From positions 24,993,706 to 25,057,705 of the forward strand of contig OX377204.1 of NCBI GenBank assembly GCA_947396885.1: a stretch of 64,000 nucleotides of DNA, in the 5' to 3' direction. Position 1 is the first letter of the stretch; each line of letters opens with the position of its first letter. The position numbers and the translations under genes are program-made. The notes beneath the pieces are model-generated. The model did no database searches. It saw nothing but the letters and a program-made list of their open reading frames with translations, and was not told the origin of the DNA. Shown piece after piece: positions 45,788-55,922 of this stretch. This DNA comes from Heligmosomoides polygyrus polygyrus. Its lineage: Eukaryota; Nematoda; Chromadorea; Rhabditida; Heligmosomidae.

Positions 45788-47298
45788 CTCCTGAGGGCCT
45801 AAGGGTTCCTTAAGTATCAGTGAGATTCCAGGTGTCCGGCTTATCTCGCGTTGAGTCAGCGAAGAAAACAAAGACTGAGGTGACGATTGTTCAGCGGTTG
45901 ATAGTGTTTTCGCAGGCGTTTCGATAAAAATAGTCGCCAACCGACAAACCGACACCTAGTTCTCATGTGATAACAACGACCGCTCCAGCTCACCTATGAG
46001 CACTGGTCTAAAAATACTAAAAACACATAGCTGTTGCAGAATAAATTACGAAGCCATCAAAAACGAAGTCAAACATAACGAAGAGAATTGCGTTGTTTTC
46101 GCATCGCTTCTAGATTTTAGCAGAAAAGTTTCCCCTTGAGATTTTTGCTGCTGGGCATTCGCTGGCAATGCCAAACCTTATATTGGGAGAGAGAATAATG
46201 ATTTTTGATAGCCTCGGTTTCGAAGAGCAAGCCTATGCCTATTGGGTGAAAAGGAAATCATGAGAACTCTTCAGCCGAATGGAAAAGTAGCCGATCTAAA
46301 AAGAATTCTTCTGAAAATCTGCGTTTTCCATTCTGCTGGAACATTTTGCTATTGCCTTATGATTTTAAATTCTATTCTATTCCTATGCCTTTCTAAGAGT
46401 CAGTGAGTGTTGAAGGAACTTTGCCGCGCGAAGCTAAGCAAAAGCTTATCCTCAAATGGCTCCCTCAAGCGTTCTTTATTGTTAAAGCTGAGGTCGCAGA
46501 GGAGCTGTCATGATCAATAAAAGGTTCATCTGAGGGAAGATGGAGAAGCTAACCAATCTATTTTTTTGTCTTTTGTTTTATCCCTTCTCATCTTGTTTCA
46601 GTATGTCTTAACATTCATAGAATTTGATGGGAAAAGAACTTAGACTCACAATATTTACTCATTAAGAGGCAGACCAGGACAACTTCCATCGTTCCTTATT
46701 CATGATTTGATAATCGCACATATTAAAAAGGACAAATGATAGATTGTACATCTCTCCGCATGTCTTTGAATTGGTCTCACTGGAAATGATTCCAGATACC
46801 ACCTTGAAGTAGAATGCATGGCGCATGTCAAGAGGATTTGGTTAATCTCACACTTACCCTCGATCCGATTTGCCGCTAAGTTTTTCGCAAAGCTTTTCGC
46901 TGCTTTTTCAAGTAAATCTTAATTACGTATACCTGCGAAGAAATAGTCCTTCTGATAGAGCTAAACAACATAAAATAGGAATGAGCAAAATGTAGTCTTG
47001 TAGAATACAATCCTTGTCCGGCAGAGCAAACTCTGATTTCCACGGTTGTAATGATGTATTGAAATTCACTACACATTTCAATACTCCGACAGGTGTCGAA
47101 AATTCAAAACATAAAAATTAATACGGTCCAATCCTGACTTTGTTGACAAAATGGAAAAGTTGTCTTTAATCCATTAATCTTCTCGAATTTTTGACAGAAC
47201 GGTTTCTTGTTGGTAGCCCTCAACAGTATTCACATATCGAGACCGTAAACTTACATAATAAAGGACAAAGATGAAATATGGTTTTATTAATTCCTTTA
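45788..47298. other. Unassigned sequence
   Basis: Only a SINE tail-side trace at about 46,795-46,870 (AAGTAGAATGCATGGCGCAT, plus orientation) is recognised. Confidence 0.4.
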
Positions 47299-47366
47299 AG
47301 ATGGCCGCGCATTCTATGGGTGCACGCAACAGTCGGCCCTCCTCCGATTGCGCTACCATGCATTAA
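47299..47366 (-). mobile_element. SINE with large internal deletion
   Basis: GATGGCCGCGCATTCTATGG (tail side) is joined directly to GTGCACGCAACAGTCGGCCC and CTCCTCCGATTGCGCTACC (head) on the plus strand. The roughly 200-bp body between them is missing. Confidence 0.65.
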
Positions 47367-47448
47367 AAAGCTGCTATGGCTCGTGAAAATTTGATCGGGT
47401 GTGGGAAAGCGCAGCGGCTGTCAATGGCAAAAAGTGTATCGGTGACCA

Positions 47449-47868
47449 TCAAAGTGCCATTCGCCGCATTCTCACAAAGAAGCGCGCGTTCTTCGCTGAT
47501 TCAACGCGGATAAGCGGGCGACGACCTCGCATACCAGACATCGTCGGCGGTGGGAGAACGGCTGCGTGGGGTGCGAGATGTCGCCGTGGGGACTCACCGA
47601 GAGGGGATAATCCGGGTCTCAGAAGACGCTTATGGGACTACGCTCGGCCCTGTCGCCAGAAGTCGAAGCACGTGGCGTTGAAGGCTCAAACATCGCTCAG
47701 CACTCACCTCTGTCGCTGCTTCTTTCTCTCCTCGTAGATCTGCGCAAGACAGGTCTTAGACGACTGGACTTGATCTGAAATCGAGCACTTTACAGGAGAG
47801 TGGACGGAAATTACCAGAGCGGCGTAATGAGTTCTCAATGGTGGTGCTGGCTCTTCAGCCGCCACCAT
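47449..47868 (-). CDS. Candidate two-exon gene, 109 residues, unknown product
   Basis: On the minus strand exon 1 runs from ATG at 47,868 to 47,708 (MVAAEEPAPPLRTHYAALVI, .., SSKTCLAQIYEERKKQRQ). It ends at a strong donor, CAGAG|GTGAGT. An intron of 90 nt ends in TCTTCTGAG. Exon 2 (47,617-47,449) continues in phase (PGLSPLGESPRRHLAP, .., RRPLIRVESAKNARFF) to a TGA. If the donor were not used, translation would stop at once, because TGA is the next codon. The C-terminal half is basic, and no domain or signal peptide is recognised. The frame upstream of the ATG is open back to about 47,940, so the start could lie further 5'. The plus strand also has a 112-codon frame here (47,399-47,737), so the strand is not certain. 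The minus model is preferred because it uses both splice signals with a matching phase. Confidence 0.35.
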
Positions 47869-48194
47869 CCAGCCGCTATTTCCTGCTGTCGTCCCTCTTC
47901 CACAAATGGGAAAGTGGCCAGAGACCGAATGAGGTTCTCAACCGGAAATTGGTCTCTTAGATTTAGCATTAGAAGCGCAGTTCATTGCGAATCTTTCAAT
48001 AGAAACGCTTTAGTCAGCAGGCATCTCCAATTGCAGATGTTTGTTTTCTACAGCTCGAGCTTAAGGAAGAACTTTCGGAACTGCTAGAAAACAGGAGCTA
48101 GTTTCCTTTCTATTAAATATTTCAGTCAACATAAAATTCTTGTGGGTACTAGTACAAAAGCCCTAAGCTTCAAACCGTACAATGTTCATGTCTA

Positions 48195-48275
48195 TTGAAA
48201 GAAGGCGGTCTAACTGGGATACTTTGGCACTCGACAGGGACTAATGGGGGCATTGCTGGGGGCCCACAGAAAAAT
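48195..48275 (+). pseudogene. RTE family 1, tiny 3' fragment
   Basis: AACTGGGATACTTTGGCACT and CGACAGGGACTAATGGGGGC correspond to the W-T-L-A-R-D-R-D-E-W segment near the C-terminus of the family 1 protein. Confidence 0.6.
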
Positions 48276-49630
48276 CATTGTTCAAAAGTGGATCAGAAAC
48301 GGTGAATCCAGATGACCTAACAGTCGCTATAAGCATCGCTTTTTGCCTGTGAAGAGAGTTAGAAACGTTATAGAAGAGGAAGAAAAGGTGCCTTCCATGT
48401 TGAGTGCAAAAATGAACTTTAATATATGGCCTGGTCGGGCTCGTTATTGCCATCAGTTCCTAATTTTTAAGAGATTTCCTGAGAATCTCAGGTTCCCACG
48501 CATTCCCATTTTACCGAAGGTTGCCTAGCATCGTCCAGAAGACTACTTGACTTCTGCTGTAGAGAAACCTACTACACCACGTCTATGCATCTGCACTTTC
48601 CTAGTTCCAGCGATGGCATCAGATTCAAAAGCAGACAGTAGTATAACAAGTAAAGGAGAGTAAATACCCTGAGAAAACCAGTACTACTTGAGTAAGTGGG
48701 GTTAACCTCTGCGACTCTTCGCTGCCGACCGGTCGCCTTTTCTGTCGCTCCCAAAACAAGCCTTGAGGAGTCGCGGCAGCATGGGAGACTGCCGTGGTCG
48801 TGCACTACGGCACTGATAGGGCTAGCGACGCGATACTACTCCTCGTGACAGATTACTCGGTGCAAGCTCCCTATGAGATCAGCCGCTCTGGCCGTAAACG
48901 CGTCGTTCCCACGCCATTGTGAAGAACTGGGCTGTTGTTCTCCTGCTGAGTTTGGATGGACTTTGGAGAAACAGGCAAAGGTTGGGAGTTGGGCGAGCGG
49001 ATGGCACGCGACAGAGAGAAGGTCCAGTGTGAAGGACTGCCGTGAGAAGTGTCACGCGATCTCTCCAAATCGTCATAGAGCGAGCTACGAATTGATCAAC
49101 ACCGTACTGGTCTGCATGATGTCCGGTGCCAAGTGGAAGTATTCCGTCATTGCTGAACAAGTTCTTCGCGGCGATCTCTATTTTCTAAAGAATTCCAAAG
49201 CTCTGCCTCCAGCGAGATAAAGTTTTCGAGATAATGCAGCGGCAATTTGCTGCCTCACGAACTTTACACAGCACATCCTACTGATGAAAACAGGCGCAAC
49301 ACTTTACACCCGGTTGAACTGCACTTGAACTTGAGAAGGAACGGATTGTATCATTGAGGAGGAAGACAGCAGGAAATAAGCGAATAAAACCAAGAGAACA
49401 GAAGCAAACCGAAAACTCACTTCCTCTGCCAACGAGTTTCATCAGTTTGACGAAGAAGCTTTTCCTCTTCATGGACATCGTTGCTGATTTAATTAGACAC
49501 GAAGGATGAGCAGCGGTAGCGAATAGGACTGAGCGTGCTTACGCTGGGCCCTGCTGGACGATGCTGCGCTTCTGATGCTGAGTTGCAGTGGCGGTGACTG
49601 CTACAGATGCGATAGGGCGAACTAGAATAA
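48276..49630. other. Unassigned sequence
   Basis: Opposing frames at 48,873-49,220 (plus, 115 codons) and 48,879-49,160 (minus) occupy a moderately GC-rich stretch. Neither shows a known domain. Confidence 0.35.
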
Positions 49631-49807
49631 ATGGATGGAACGTCGTTCTACTGGGCGGCGCCGCCTACGGACCCCGCCTTCGTCGCGCCGGCGGCGCGCT
49701 GTGTCGCCGACGCGGCGAGAACACATCTGGCGGAAACCTTAGTCATAGGGACCATCGAGGGAGTGCTGAAGGACCATTGGCCTTGCAAGACTTTAATGAG
49801 GAGTTGA
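49631..49807 (+). CDS. Candidate small ORF or first exon, unknown product
   Basis: An ATG frame of 58 codons (MDGTSFYWAAPPTDPAF, .., ADAARTHLAE, .., TIEGVLKDHWP) has an unusually high G or C at third positions in its first half, unlike its surroundings. A GAGTTGCAG 48 bp upstream could be a cis- or trans-splice acceptor leaving a short leader. A longer frame (115 codons from 49,588) overlaps in another phase. The composition is what favours the shorter one. The true exon may end inside this frame. No family is recognised. Confidence 0.3.
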   Translation: MDGTSFYWAAPPTDPAFVAPAARCVADAARTHLAETLVIGTIEGVLKDHWPCKTLMRS

Positions 49808-50289
49808 AGATTCCTAAGGTTTTGGCAAGTTTTAGGAGGAATTCACAGGACAGCAGCATCGACACATTTAAGGCCATTAGAAAATCGTTAAATATGGACA
49901 CGAATGGCACAAAAATGAGGAAAAATTCAAGATAGAACAGAAAAAAGACACATTCAAATCTATTCGTAAGTTCTACGGTAATGCACTGCATAATATAGTT
50001 GAAATAAAATTTCTTGAAAAAATAAAAGAGTAAGAGCTAAGGGCCACAGATCTTAGGTAAAGCTGAAGTAAGATACAGTTAGAAAATGAGTAGCTGCTTG
50101 GCTAACGTCCAACGAACGGTGGTTGTGCTCAGGATTCGCCGATGCAGAGACAGGTGTCCAGAGGCTCTGTGTTTATTGGAATCCTTTCTTCGGGCGGAGA
50201 TGGATTGACAGGTGTCAGAATTGTCGAAAATAGCTTTATACGAAGGCTATATAAAATGTCATGCAAGATTAGCAAGGCATAGAAGACAA
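49808..50289. other. Unassigned sequence
   Basis: No feature recognised. Confidence 0.4.
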
Positions 50290-50512
50290 AGGGTGGTTAT
50301 TGGCGTTAGTTAGTCCATCGCGGAATGCGCCATGCTTTGTACTTTAAGGGATATCGAGGAGGTTCAACGTTTAAATGCGTGTTTGGCCTGTAAAATGGTC
50401 ATCCCCAATTAGCCAACCCCCAGATGGATGGAATACTTGGTTAGACTGAGCGAGACATGAACCAAAAGCCTCGATTCAGTGTGGAAGCCGGCGCCTCCTA
50501 CGACTACGAATC
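50290..50512 (-). mobile_element. SINE, decayed copy
   Basis: Plus strand CATCGCGGAATGCGCCATGC, GATGGATGGAATACTTGG and GGCGCCTCCTACGACTAC keep family order. It faces a plus-oriented copy 190 bp to the right. Confidence 0.55.
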
Positions 50513-50699
50513 GAAGATTATTAGAGAACATAGGACACTCCAACGACTTTGTAGTGAGAAGGCAACCAATACTTCGAGAGTAGTATTTTTCGCTAAAAAA
50601 ATGTTCACAACTTTGCGGTATGAGTAAACCGCTTTTGGCTCGGTTCACCAAACACTACACCCCAAAGTCGGATATGAAGGAAGCAATATGAAACAGCGA

Positions 50700-50910
50700 A
50701 ACCTATGATTTCGTGTCCGTATTATCAGTAAGGGAGAAGAGCCACAGTCGGGAGTTGTGGCAGGTTTAACATACAGACGAAGTCGAATGAAGGCTTGGTC
50801 CTCGCCCAGGCCGAGTAAGTTTACCATCTCCGGATGGTTGATGAAGTAGAGGAGACAAGTCTGAGAAGGGTAAAGCATGGTCATCAGTTCGCTAATGTAG
50901 ACCATTAAAA
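50700..50910 (+). mobile_element. SINE, decayed plus-strand copy
   Basis: AATGAAGGCTTGGTCCTCGC, CCCAGGCCGAGTAAG, CATCTCCGGATGGTTGATG and GACAAGTCTGAGAAGGG follow the plus orientation of the body. The ends are unclear. Confidence 0.45.
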
Positions 50911-51644
50911 GCAAAACTCATGTTCTAGCTGCACACTGCGAGTGACTGACTATCATCGACCTTTGCCGTCTGCTATTTATGCCTTTTGCTTTTTGCTTAT
51001 TCTTGGTCACGCCTTGCATACATGTTGCTGCGCTACCTCTGAAGTTTTTAATTTGTTCGTTCTTATCTAATGATAAACAACATCGAATCTATACAAAAAA
51101 GTTCTGTAAGCATTGGAAGGTCTAGTAGAGCAGTCAAAGGGGAGTGCATTATCGCATCGTAATCATTAAAACACATAAAAACAAATTGCTCCTGATTAGG
51201 CGGCGATTTTCTAAAAAAGCTGAAAGTGTTAGGAAATTCCATTGCAATGTTCTAGGCCGTTCAATAGAAGCCATCCCAAGAGAATAGAGGGTACCATTTG
51301 AGTGTATGATTATGGAGCAGCAAATATATATTTTTCCAAAAAACAATATGAAATGGATAGGGAATATGGGGTCTAAAGTAATAATGAGAGTTTCATAGAA
51401 AGACCGGATGAGTGACAAAAATTAATGAAAATTTGAGGTGGAACAGGGACTACAGATAGTTGATCGACTAAGCACTATCGAAGTGAGGAGTGAGGGCTCG
51501 CTTTTTCGCCGTCTGTTTATCTAGGGTTACAAAGAAGAAATTGCTACAGTTCTTGACGTATATTTATAGTAACTGCTGTTTGAAGCAATGCTTGTTGTTG
51601 GACATTGCATGTTTTTCAGTTTCGCCAGTGTTTTAGACGGTCAT
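50911..51644. other. Unassigned sequence
   Basis: No feature recognised. Confidence 0.4.
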
Positions 51645-51646
51645 AA

Positions 51647-51733
<87 letters not shown>
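51645..51733. repeat. (AAAT)n microsatellite
   Basis: About 22 uninterrupted AAAT units that join directly to the GGATAAA tail of the neighbouring SINE. It looks like an expansion of the SINE tail or of its AT-rich target. Confidence 0.95.
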
Positions 51734-52021
51734 AGGATAAAGGATAAAGGACGGCGTTACTCAATCCCTTCGCAGCCAGCGCATTCTACTTCTACGGGAT
51801 GTCGTGGAGGCGAAATGAATGCGTATTTGGCCATACAATGACTTGCGGTGGCCAGCCGATGAACAAATCTGCGCTTCATCCTTCCCAGACACGTCTGGTA
51901 CCAATTCGCCGACCCCGGAGGGATGGAAGGCTTGGTTGGCCTGGGCGGGAAATCCGAACCAGGAACCTGGTATCGGGTGCACGCGACAGTCGCGCCTCCT
52001 CCGACTGCACTACACGCGCCC
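51734..52021 (-). mobile_element. tRNA-derived SINE, young copy
   Basis: Almost identical to the copies at 18,825 and 53,820, but with a short deletion next to the tail where CTTCGCAGCCAGCGCATTCT replaces CTCCTGGGATGCGCCACGCA. Plus-strand AATAAATAAATAAA on the far side (about 52,031) may be the other half of an AT-rich target duplication. Confidence 0.9.
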
Positions 52022-52134
52022 TTCAAATAGATGAATAAATAAATAAAAAACTACTAAAAAGAATCCCTGCCCTCAATTTTTGTGAAATCCTTAAGAGAAT
52101 TATGTGACGGGCTTTGTGTCTCTCGACCAAGACG

Positions 52135-52230
52135 GGTAGCTGGACAACTTTGGCACGCAACGAGGACGGGTGGAAACTTCACTGGATCCCGCTCGATCAA
52201 CTTAACGATTAAAAGCAGGTGACACAAGAG
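52135..52230 (+). pseudogene. RTE family 1, 3' end fragment
   Basis: SWTTLARNEDGWKLHWIPLD and LND followed by AGCAGGTGACACAAG match the last 25 or so codons and the 3' tail of the 54-kb element. Confidence 0.65.
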
Positions 52231-53309
52231 CTCACGCGCCGGAGGAGCACTCCTTACCAACTCCTAGACAACGAAACGCACCGAAATCTCTTCGCCATAG
52301 GCGATGTACAACTTGTTTACGCTTTCCTTTCATATCTACTGTTTGAAAAAAGCGTTTTTGTCGAAATGGTAAAGCCAGCAGCACCTTTTTAGATGGCGGA
52401 GGTTGTACTTCAGTAAAGCCCTTGCTCTGAAAACTAAATTCTTTCAAAGGACAAGGATGAAGAAACTTAGGCTTCTTCAAAAAAAGATGACCGTCCTGAA
52501 GATGAAGGAATATCCCAAATTACATGCATTGTTCTGTAGATTGTCTCCTAGTTGTTCAAAGCCTTTGCCTCCTCAATATGCCTTCAAGTTCATTATTCCA
52601 CAGAGGCCATCGTATTCGCCTTCATTTTCCCGTAGAATCCTTTACCTAACAGGAGATGACTTTTCTCAGTGATCGCATTACTTCCATAGCGGTCGTGTTT
52701 ATAGGATAAGGCCATGCGACGCTGATTAACTGCTATGTACTTTCCGTCTTCGGGCGTCAGAAAACAGGCTCAGAAGATTGGTAGGGTTCGTTGTTGTCAC
52801 GAGTTTTGAAGTGTGTGACATCGGAAGTTCAAATTTGATGAACTTGGCGTCGCGCCCTACTTGACCTTTGCCCCTTAGTAATTTTGAAAGGTTGAAGGTA
52901 AACGTGTTAGTGTAGCCTGTAAGGGATATTCTTCACATCAGGACACGCATTCCTTCCGTTCACAGTACACGTAGTTTCTGAAAGGTGTGCAATATGTTAT
53001 AGTATACTTTCAACTTTGCACTATATACTAATACTTACTACTATACTTTGTTGCTGCAAAAATGTTTTTGTTCTCCAATTCCAGGTGGAAAAAGAGCCTG
53101 AGTTCAAACCAAAAATGCCATGCCACATGTTGATGTTGATGTTAATCAGGCACTTAGTAGGGTACGCTGCAGATTTCTGGTTCTGATGTATATCGTGGAG
53201 GCAAACACAACACTGCTTGGCTCAAACGATGAATTGTGGATGGAGTAGTTAGTGTCTTCCGAAAAAGCCTGGTAGCAGATGGAATGCTTGAATGGCAGGG
53301 ATGTGCGGA
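52231..53309. other. Unassigned sequence
   Basis: One weak exon-like piece lies at 53,085-53,160 (acceptor CCAATTCCAG, frame VEKEPEFKPKMPCHM). It is not supported further. Confidence 0.35.
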
Positions 53310-53412
53310 ATTTCCGTTTCCGTGTTCAGAATTCCGGCTTCCGGCCATTTTGAACTCTTCCGTTCCATTCCGTATTCCGCCTATTTTTGCGCCGGAAGGC
53401 GGAAACGGAAAT
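53310..53412. repeat. TTCCG-rich patch with 13-bp inverted ends
   Basis: ATTTCCGTTTCCG (53,310-53,322) and CGGAAACGGAAAT (53,400-53,412) are exact reverse complements. TTCCG occurs many times between them. A related GATGTGCGGAATT-like sequence, inverted, lies near 56,370. Confidence 0.6.
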
Positions 53413-53819
53413 GGGCACTGTTCCACACTAGTTTTCTATGGAGCACATCAGCGTATCACTTAAAAAGATTTCTTCTTCATATAATTGTGAGAGAAATACT
53501 GTTTGATAACTCTAGTCTTAATATTATTGAAATTGGTTAGACTACCAAAAAGCACTCAAAAATGACAACGGCTGAGTGCAGGACAAAATTAATGTGCTAC
53601 AAAGGCTATGCATGCATCGTGTGCTAAGAAAATGCACTCAGCATTTGAATTATCATAAAATCCTTGATCCATTAGTTACAAATAGCTGCAAAAACTGGTA
53701 CGAAGCGGGCTGGTGCCGCTCTACTCCGGCAAGTTATCCCAAAACGGACAAGTTAGATCAACCACACCCCAGAGGAGCGGGTACCAGCCCGATTAGTACC
53801 GAAAAACTTAGTAAGCATA
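53413..53819. other. Unassigned sequence
   Basis: No feature recognised before the SINE target duplication at 53,808-53,819. Confidence 0.4.
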
Positions 53820-54112
53820 AGGATAAAGGATAAAGAACGGCGTTACTCAATCCCTCCTGGGATGCGCCACGCATTCTACTTCTACGGGATGTCGTGGAGG
53901 CGACATGAATGCGTATTTGGCCATACAATGACTTGCGGTGGCCAGCCGATGAACAAGTCAGCGCTTTATCCTTCCCAGACAAGTCTGGTACCAATTCAAC
54001 GACCCCGGAGGGATGGAAGGCTTGGTTGGCCTGGGCGGGAAACCCGAACCAGGAACCTGGTATCGGGTGCACGCGACAGTCGCGCCTCCTCCGACTGCGC
54101 TACACGCGCCCT
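53820..54112 (-). mobile_element. tRNA-derived SINE, reference copy
   Basis: Read on the minus strand, the element starts GGGCGCGTGTAGCGCAGTCG. It contains an exact RNA polymerase III A box (TAGCGCAGTCGG) and, about 50 bp on, a weaker B box (GGTTCGGGTTTCC). The first and last bases of this head (GGGCG..CGCCC) can pair like an acceptor stem. A 200-bp unrelated body follows (GGTACCAGACTTGTCTGGGA .. GAATGCGTGGCGCATCCC), and then a heptamer tail of TTTATCC units. A perfect 12-bp duplication, TTAGTAAGCATA, lies at 53,808-53,819 and 54,113-54,124. Such elements are transcribed by Pol III and copied by another element's reverse transcriptase. They encode no protein. I cannot name the family. Confidence 0.93.
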
Positions 54113-54267
54113 TTAGTAAGCATATAGCGCAGTATCATGAAACAAGGAGTTCAGTGAAGGTTGTGGCATGCGATTTGTGCTCCAAGATTACACCAGTGTT
54201 CCCGATCAAAGGTCCGAATTTCAATTTTTAGTTTCGTTAGGTGTGATATTCATCCATATGGAATTAT
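54113..54267. other. Spacer between SINE and RTE insertion
   Basis: It includes the right SINE duplication (54,113-54,124) and the left RTE duplication ATGGAATTAT (54,258-54,267). Confidence 0.8.
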
Positions 54268-55916
54268 CACCTGTATCACCTGTCGTCCCGTTGATCATCG
54301 ACTTGCTCGAGCGGGCGCCAGCAGCGTCTCCATTCGTCCCTGTCGCGTGCCAGAGTGGTCCAATGGATCCTCCTCGCTCGAGGGACACGAAGAGCGTCAT
54401 ATCGGTCGTTCAGGGCTTTCACGAAGAAGTCCGACCAACGCGTTGGTGGGCGTCCTGGTGTTCTTTTGACATCCCGCGGAATCCAATCTGTGACGGCTCT
54501 CGTCCAGCGGGTGTCTGCGAATCGCATTACGTGGCCGGCCCACCTAATTTTCGACGACTTGGCCCATGCGACAGCGTCTCTGATCTTCGAACGTCGGCGA
54601 AGCTCGGAACTCCGGAGACCTTCTCTCACTTGCGTGAGTCGTGTCACTCCGAGCATCGTCCTCTCGATTCCACGCTGCGCGACGCTGATCGCGTGTTCAT
54701 CCTGCTTTCGTATAGCCCAGGTCTCTGAGGCGTATGTTAGGGCAGGAAGAACAGTGGAGTTGAATAGGTGGGCACGGAGTCGGACGTTCTTCGTTTTCTT
54801 CACGACTTCTTCGACGCTCTTGAAAGCTCCCCAAGCCGCTCGTTTCCTTCTGCTCAGCTCTGGTGCTAGGTCGTTGGTCATGTTGACTTCGCGACCCAGA
54901 TACACATAGCTGGAGCATTCGGAGATGTTCGTTCCGTTGAGCGAGAATGGGGCATCAGAAACCCATCCGTTCTTCATGAACATCGTCTTCGTAAGATTCA
55001 GCTGCAGTCCAACGCTTCCACATACACGATCGAAGTCGGCCAGCATTCGTTCCGCCTGACTGATGCTCGGGGTTATGAGCACGATGTCGTCAGCGAAGCG
55101 AAGATGGTGCAGTTGCCGGCCGTCGACCTTCACTCCCATGTCTTCCCATTCTAGTTCGCGCATGACGTTTTCGAGGGTGGCGCTGAAGAGCTTCGGGGAT
55201 ATGGTATCCCCTTGTCGAACCCCTCTCTTCACGTCAATGACGATGTCGTTGTAGAATGGTGAGATCTTGGTCGTGAATCCACTGTACAGCTCTCGAAGGA
55301 CTCTGATGTACTGAGTAGGAACGCCCTGGGTGAGCAGGGCTTCCATGACCGCTTCAGTCTCGACGGAGTCGAATGCCTTCTTCAGGTCAATGAACGTAAG
55401 GCACAGCGGCAGCTTGTACTCTCGCGACACTTCGATGAGCTTCGTAATGGTGTGTATGTGGTCGATCGTGCTGAATCCTCTCCGAAATCCTGCTTGCTCG
55501 CATGGCTGTCCTTCGTCCAGCGTTCTACTAATCCTATTCAGGATGACTCGAGTGAACAGCTTGTAGACTACGGACAACAGGCAGATCGGGCGATAGTTGC
55601 CAATGTCGTGCACGTCTCCCTTCTTGTACAGCAAAACGGTCTTGCTGGTCTTCCACTGAGATGGAACCTTGCATTCGGACAGGTAGCATGTGAAGAGCCG
55701 CGCCAGGGTGTTGATGAGCGCTGGCGGGAGGTTCTTCAGGTGTTCAGCTCTGATCCTGTCAGAACCGGGTGCTGTGCGTTTCTTCACCGACGAGATGGCG
55801 TGTCGGATCTCGGAAGGGAGAACAGAGGGAACGACGTATCCATCCTGCGGAAGATGGCATGGGGGCAGGTGGACGTGGCTATCGAAGAGATCGGAGTAGA
55901 AGTCGTGGATGACTTG
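54268..55916 (-). mobile_element. RTE family 1 retrotransposon, 5'-truncated, with perfect target duplication
   Basis: It is bounded by ATGGAATTAT at 54,258-54,267 and 55,917-55,926. The minus-strand 3' end is GGTGATACAGGTGATA directly after the stop codon, a short tail of near-repeats and no poly(A), as is usual for RTE. The 5' end is truncated between the missing endonuclease and the polymerase. Confidence 0.93.
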
Positions 55917-55922
55917 ATGGAA
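54276..55922 (-). CDS. RTE-type reverse transcriptase, N-terminally truncated, frame intact
   Basis: The frame is open for about 549 codons from the target duplication to a TGA, with no stop or shift. In order come an HDFYSDLFDSHVHLPP linker, KKRTAPGSDRIRAEHLK (finger motif), VLLYKKGDVHDIGNYRPICL, LTFIDLKKAFDSVE (first palm Asp), GVRQGDTISPKLFSA, LHHLRFADDIVLI (catalytic FADD), a YLGREVNMTNDLAPEL thumb region, and the C-terminal tail [16 protein letters not shown] and DVKRTPGRPPTRW. In full elements an AP-like endonuclease precedes this region and nicks the target. It is absent here, and so is any start codon of the element's own. The upstream stop (TAA) lies in the target duplication. This copy cannot move alone, but its undamaged frame and perfect duplication point to a recent insertion from an active source. 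Confidence 0.93.
   Translation of the reverse strand, partial: FHQVIHDFYSDLFDSHVHLPPCHLPQDGYVVPSVLPSEIRHAISSVKKRTAPGSDRIRAEHLKNLPPALINTLARLFTCYLSECKVPSQWKTSKTVLLYKKGDVHDIGNYRPICLLSVVYKLFTRVILNRISRTLDEGQPCEQAGFRRGFSTIDHIHTITKLIEVSREYKLPLCLTFIDLKKAFDSVETEAVMEALLTQGVPTQYIRVLRELYSGFTTKISPFYNDIVIDVKRGVRQGDTISPKLFSATLENVMRELEWEDMGVKVDGRQLHHLRFADDIVLITPSISQAERMLADFDRVCGSVGLQLNLTKTMFMKNGWVSDAPFSLNGTNISECSSYVYLGREVNMTNDLAPELSRRKRAAWGAFKSVEEVVKKTKNVRLRAHLFNSTVLPALTYASETWAIRKQDEHAISVAQRGIERTMLGVTRLTQVREGLRSSELRRRSKIRDAVAWAKSSKIRWAGHVMRFADTRWTRAVTDWIPRDVKRTPGRPPTRWSDFFVKALNDRYDALRVPRARRIHWTTLARDRDEWRRCWRPLEQVDDQRDDR

Noticed and set aside
51757..52038. Open frames of 70-90 codons inside SINE copies, also at 53,758-54,127 and 18,856-19,136
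   Set aside because: The same peptide appears in every young SINE copy because the DNA is repeated. SINEs are noncoding.
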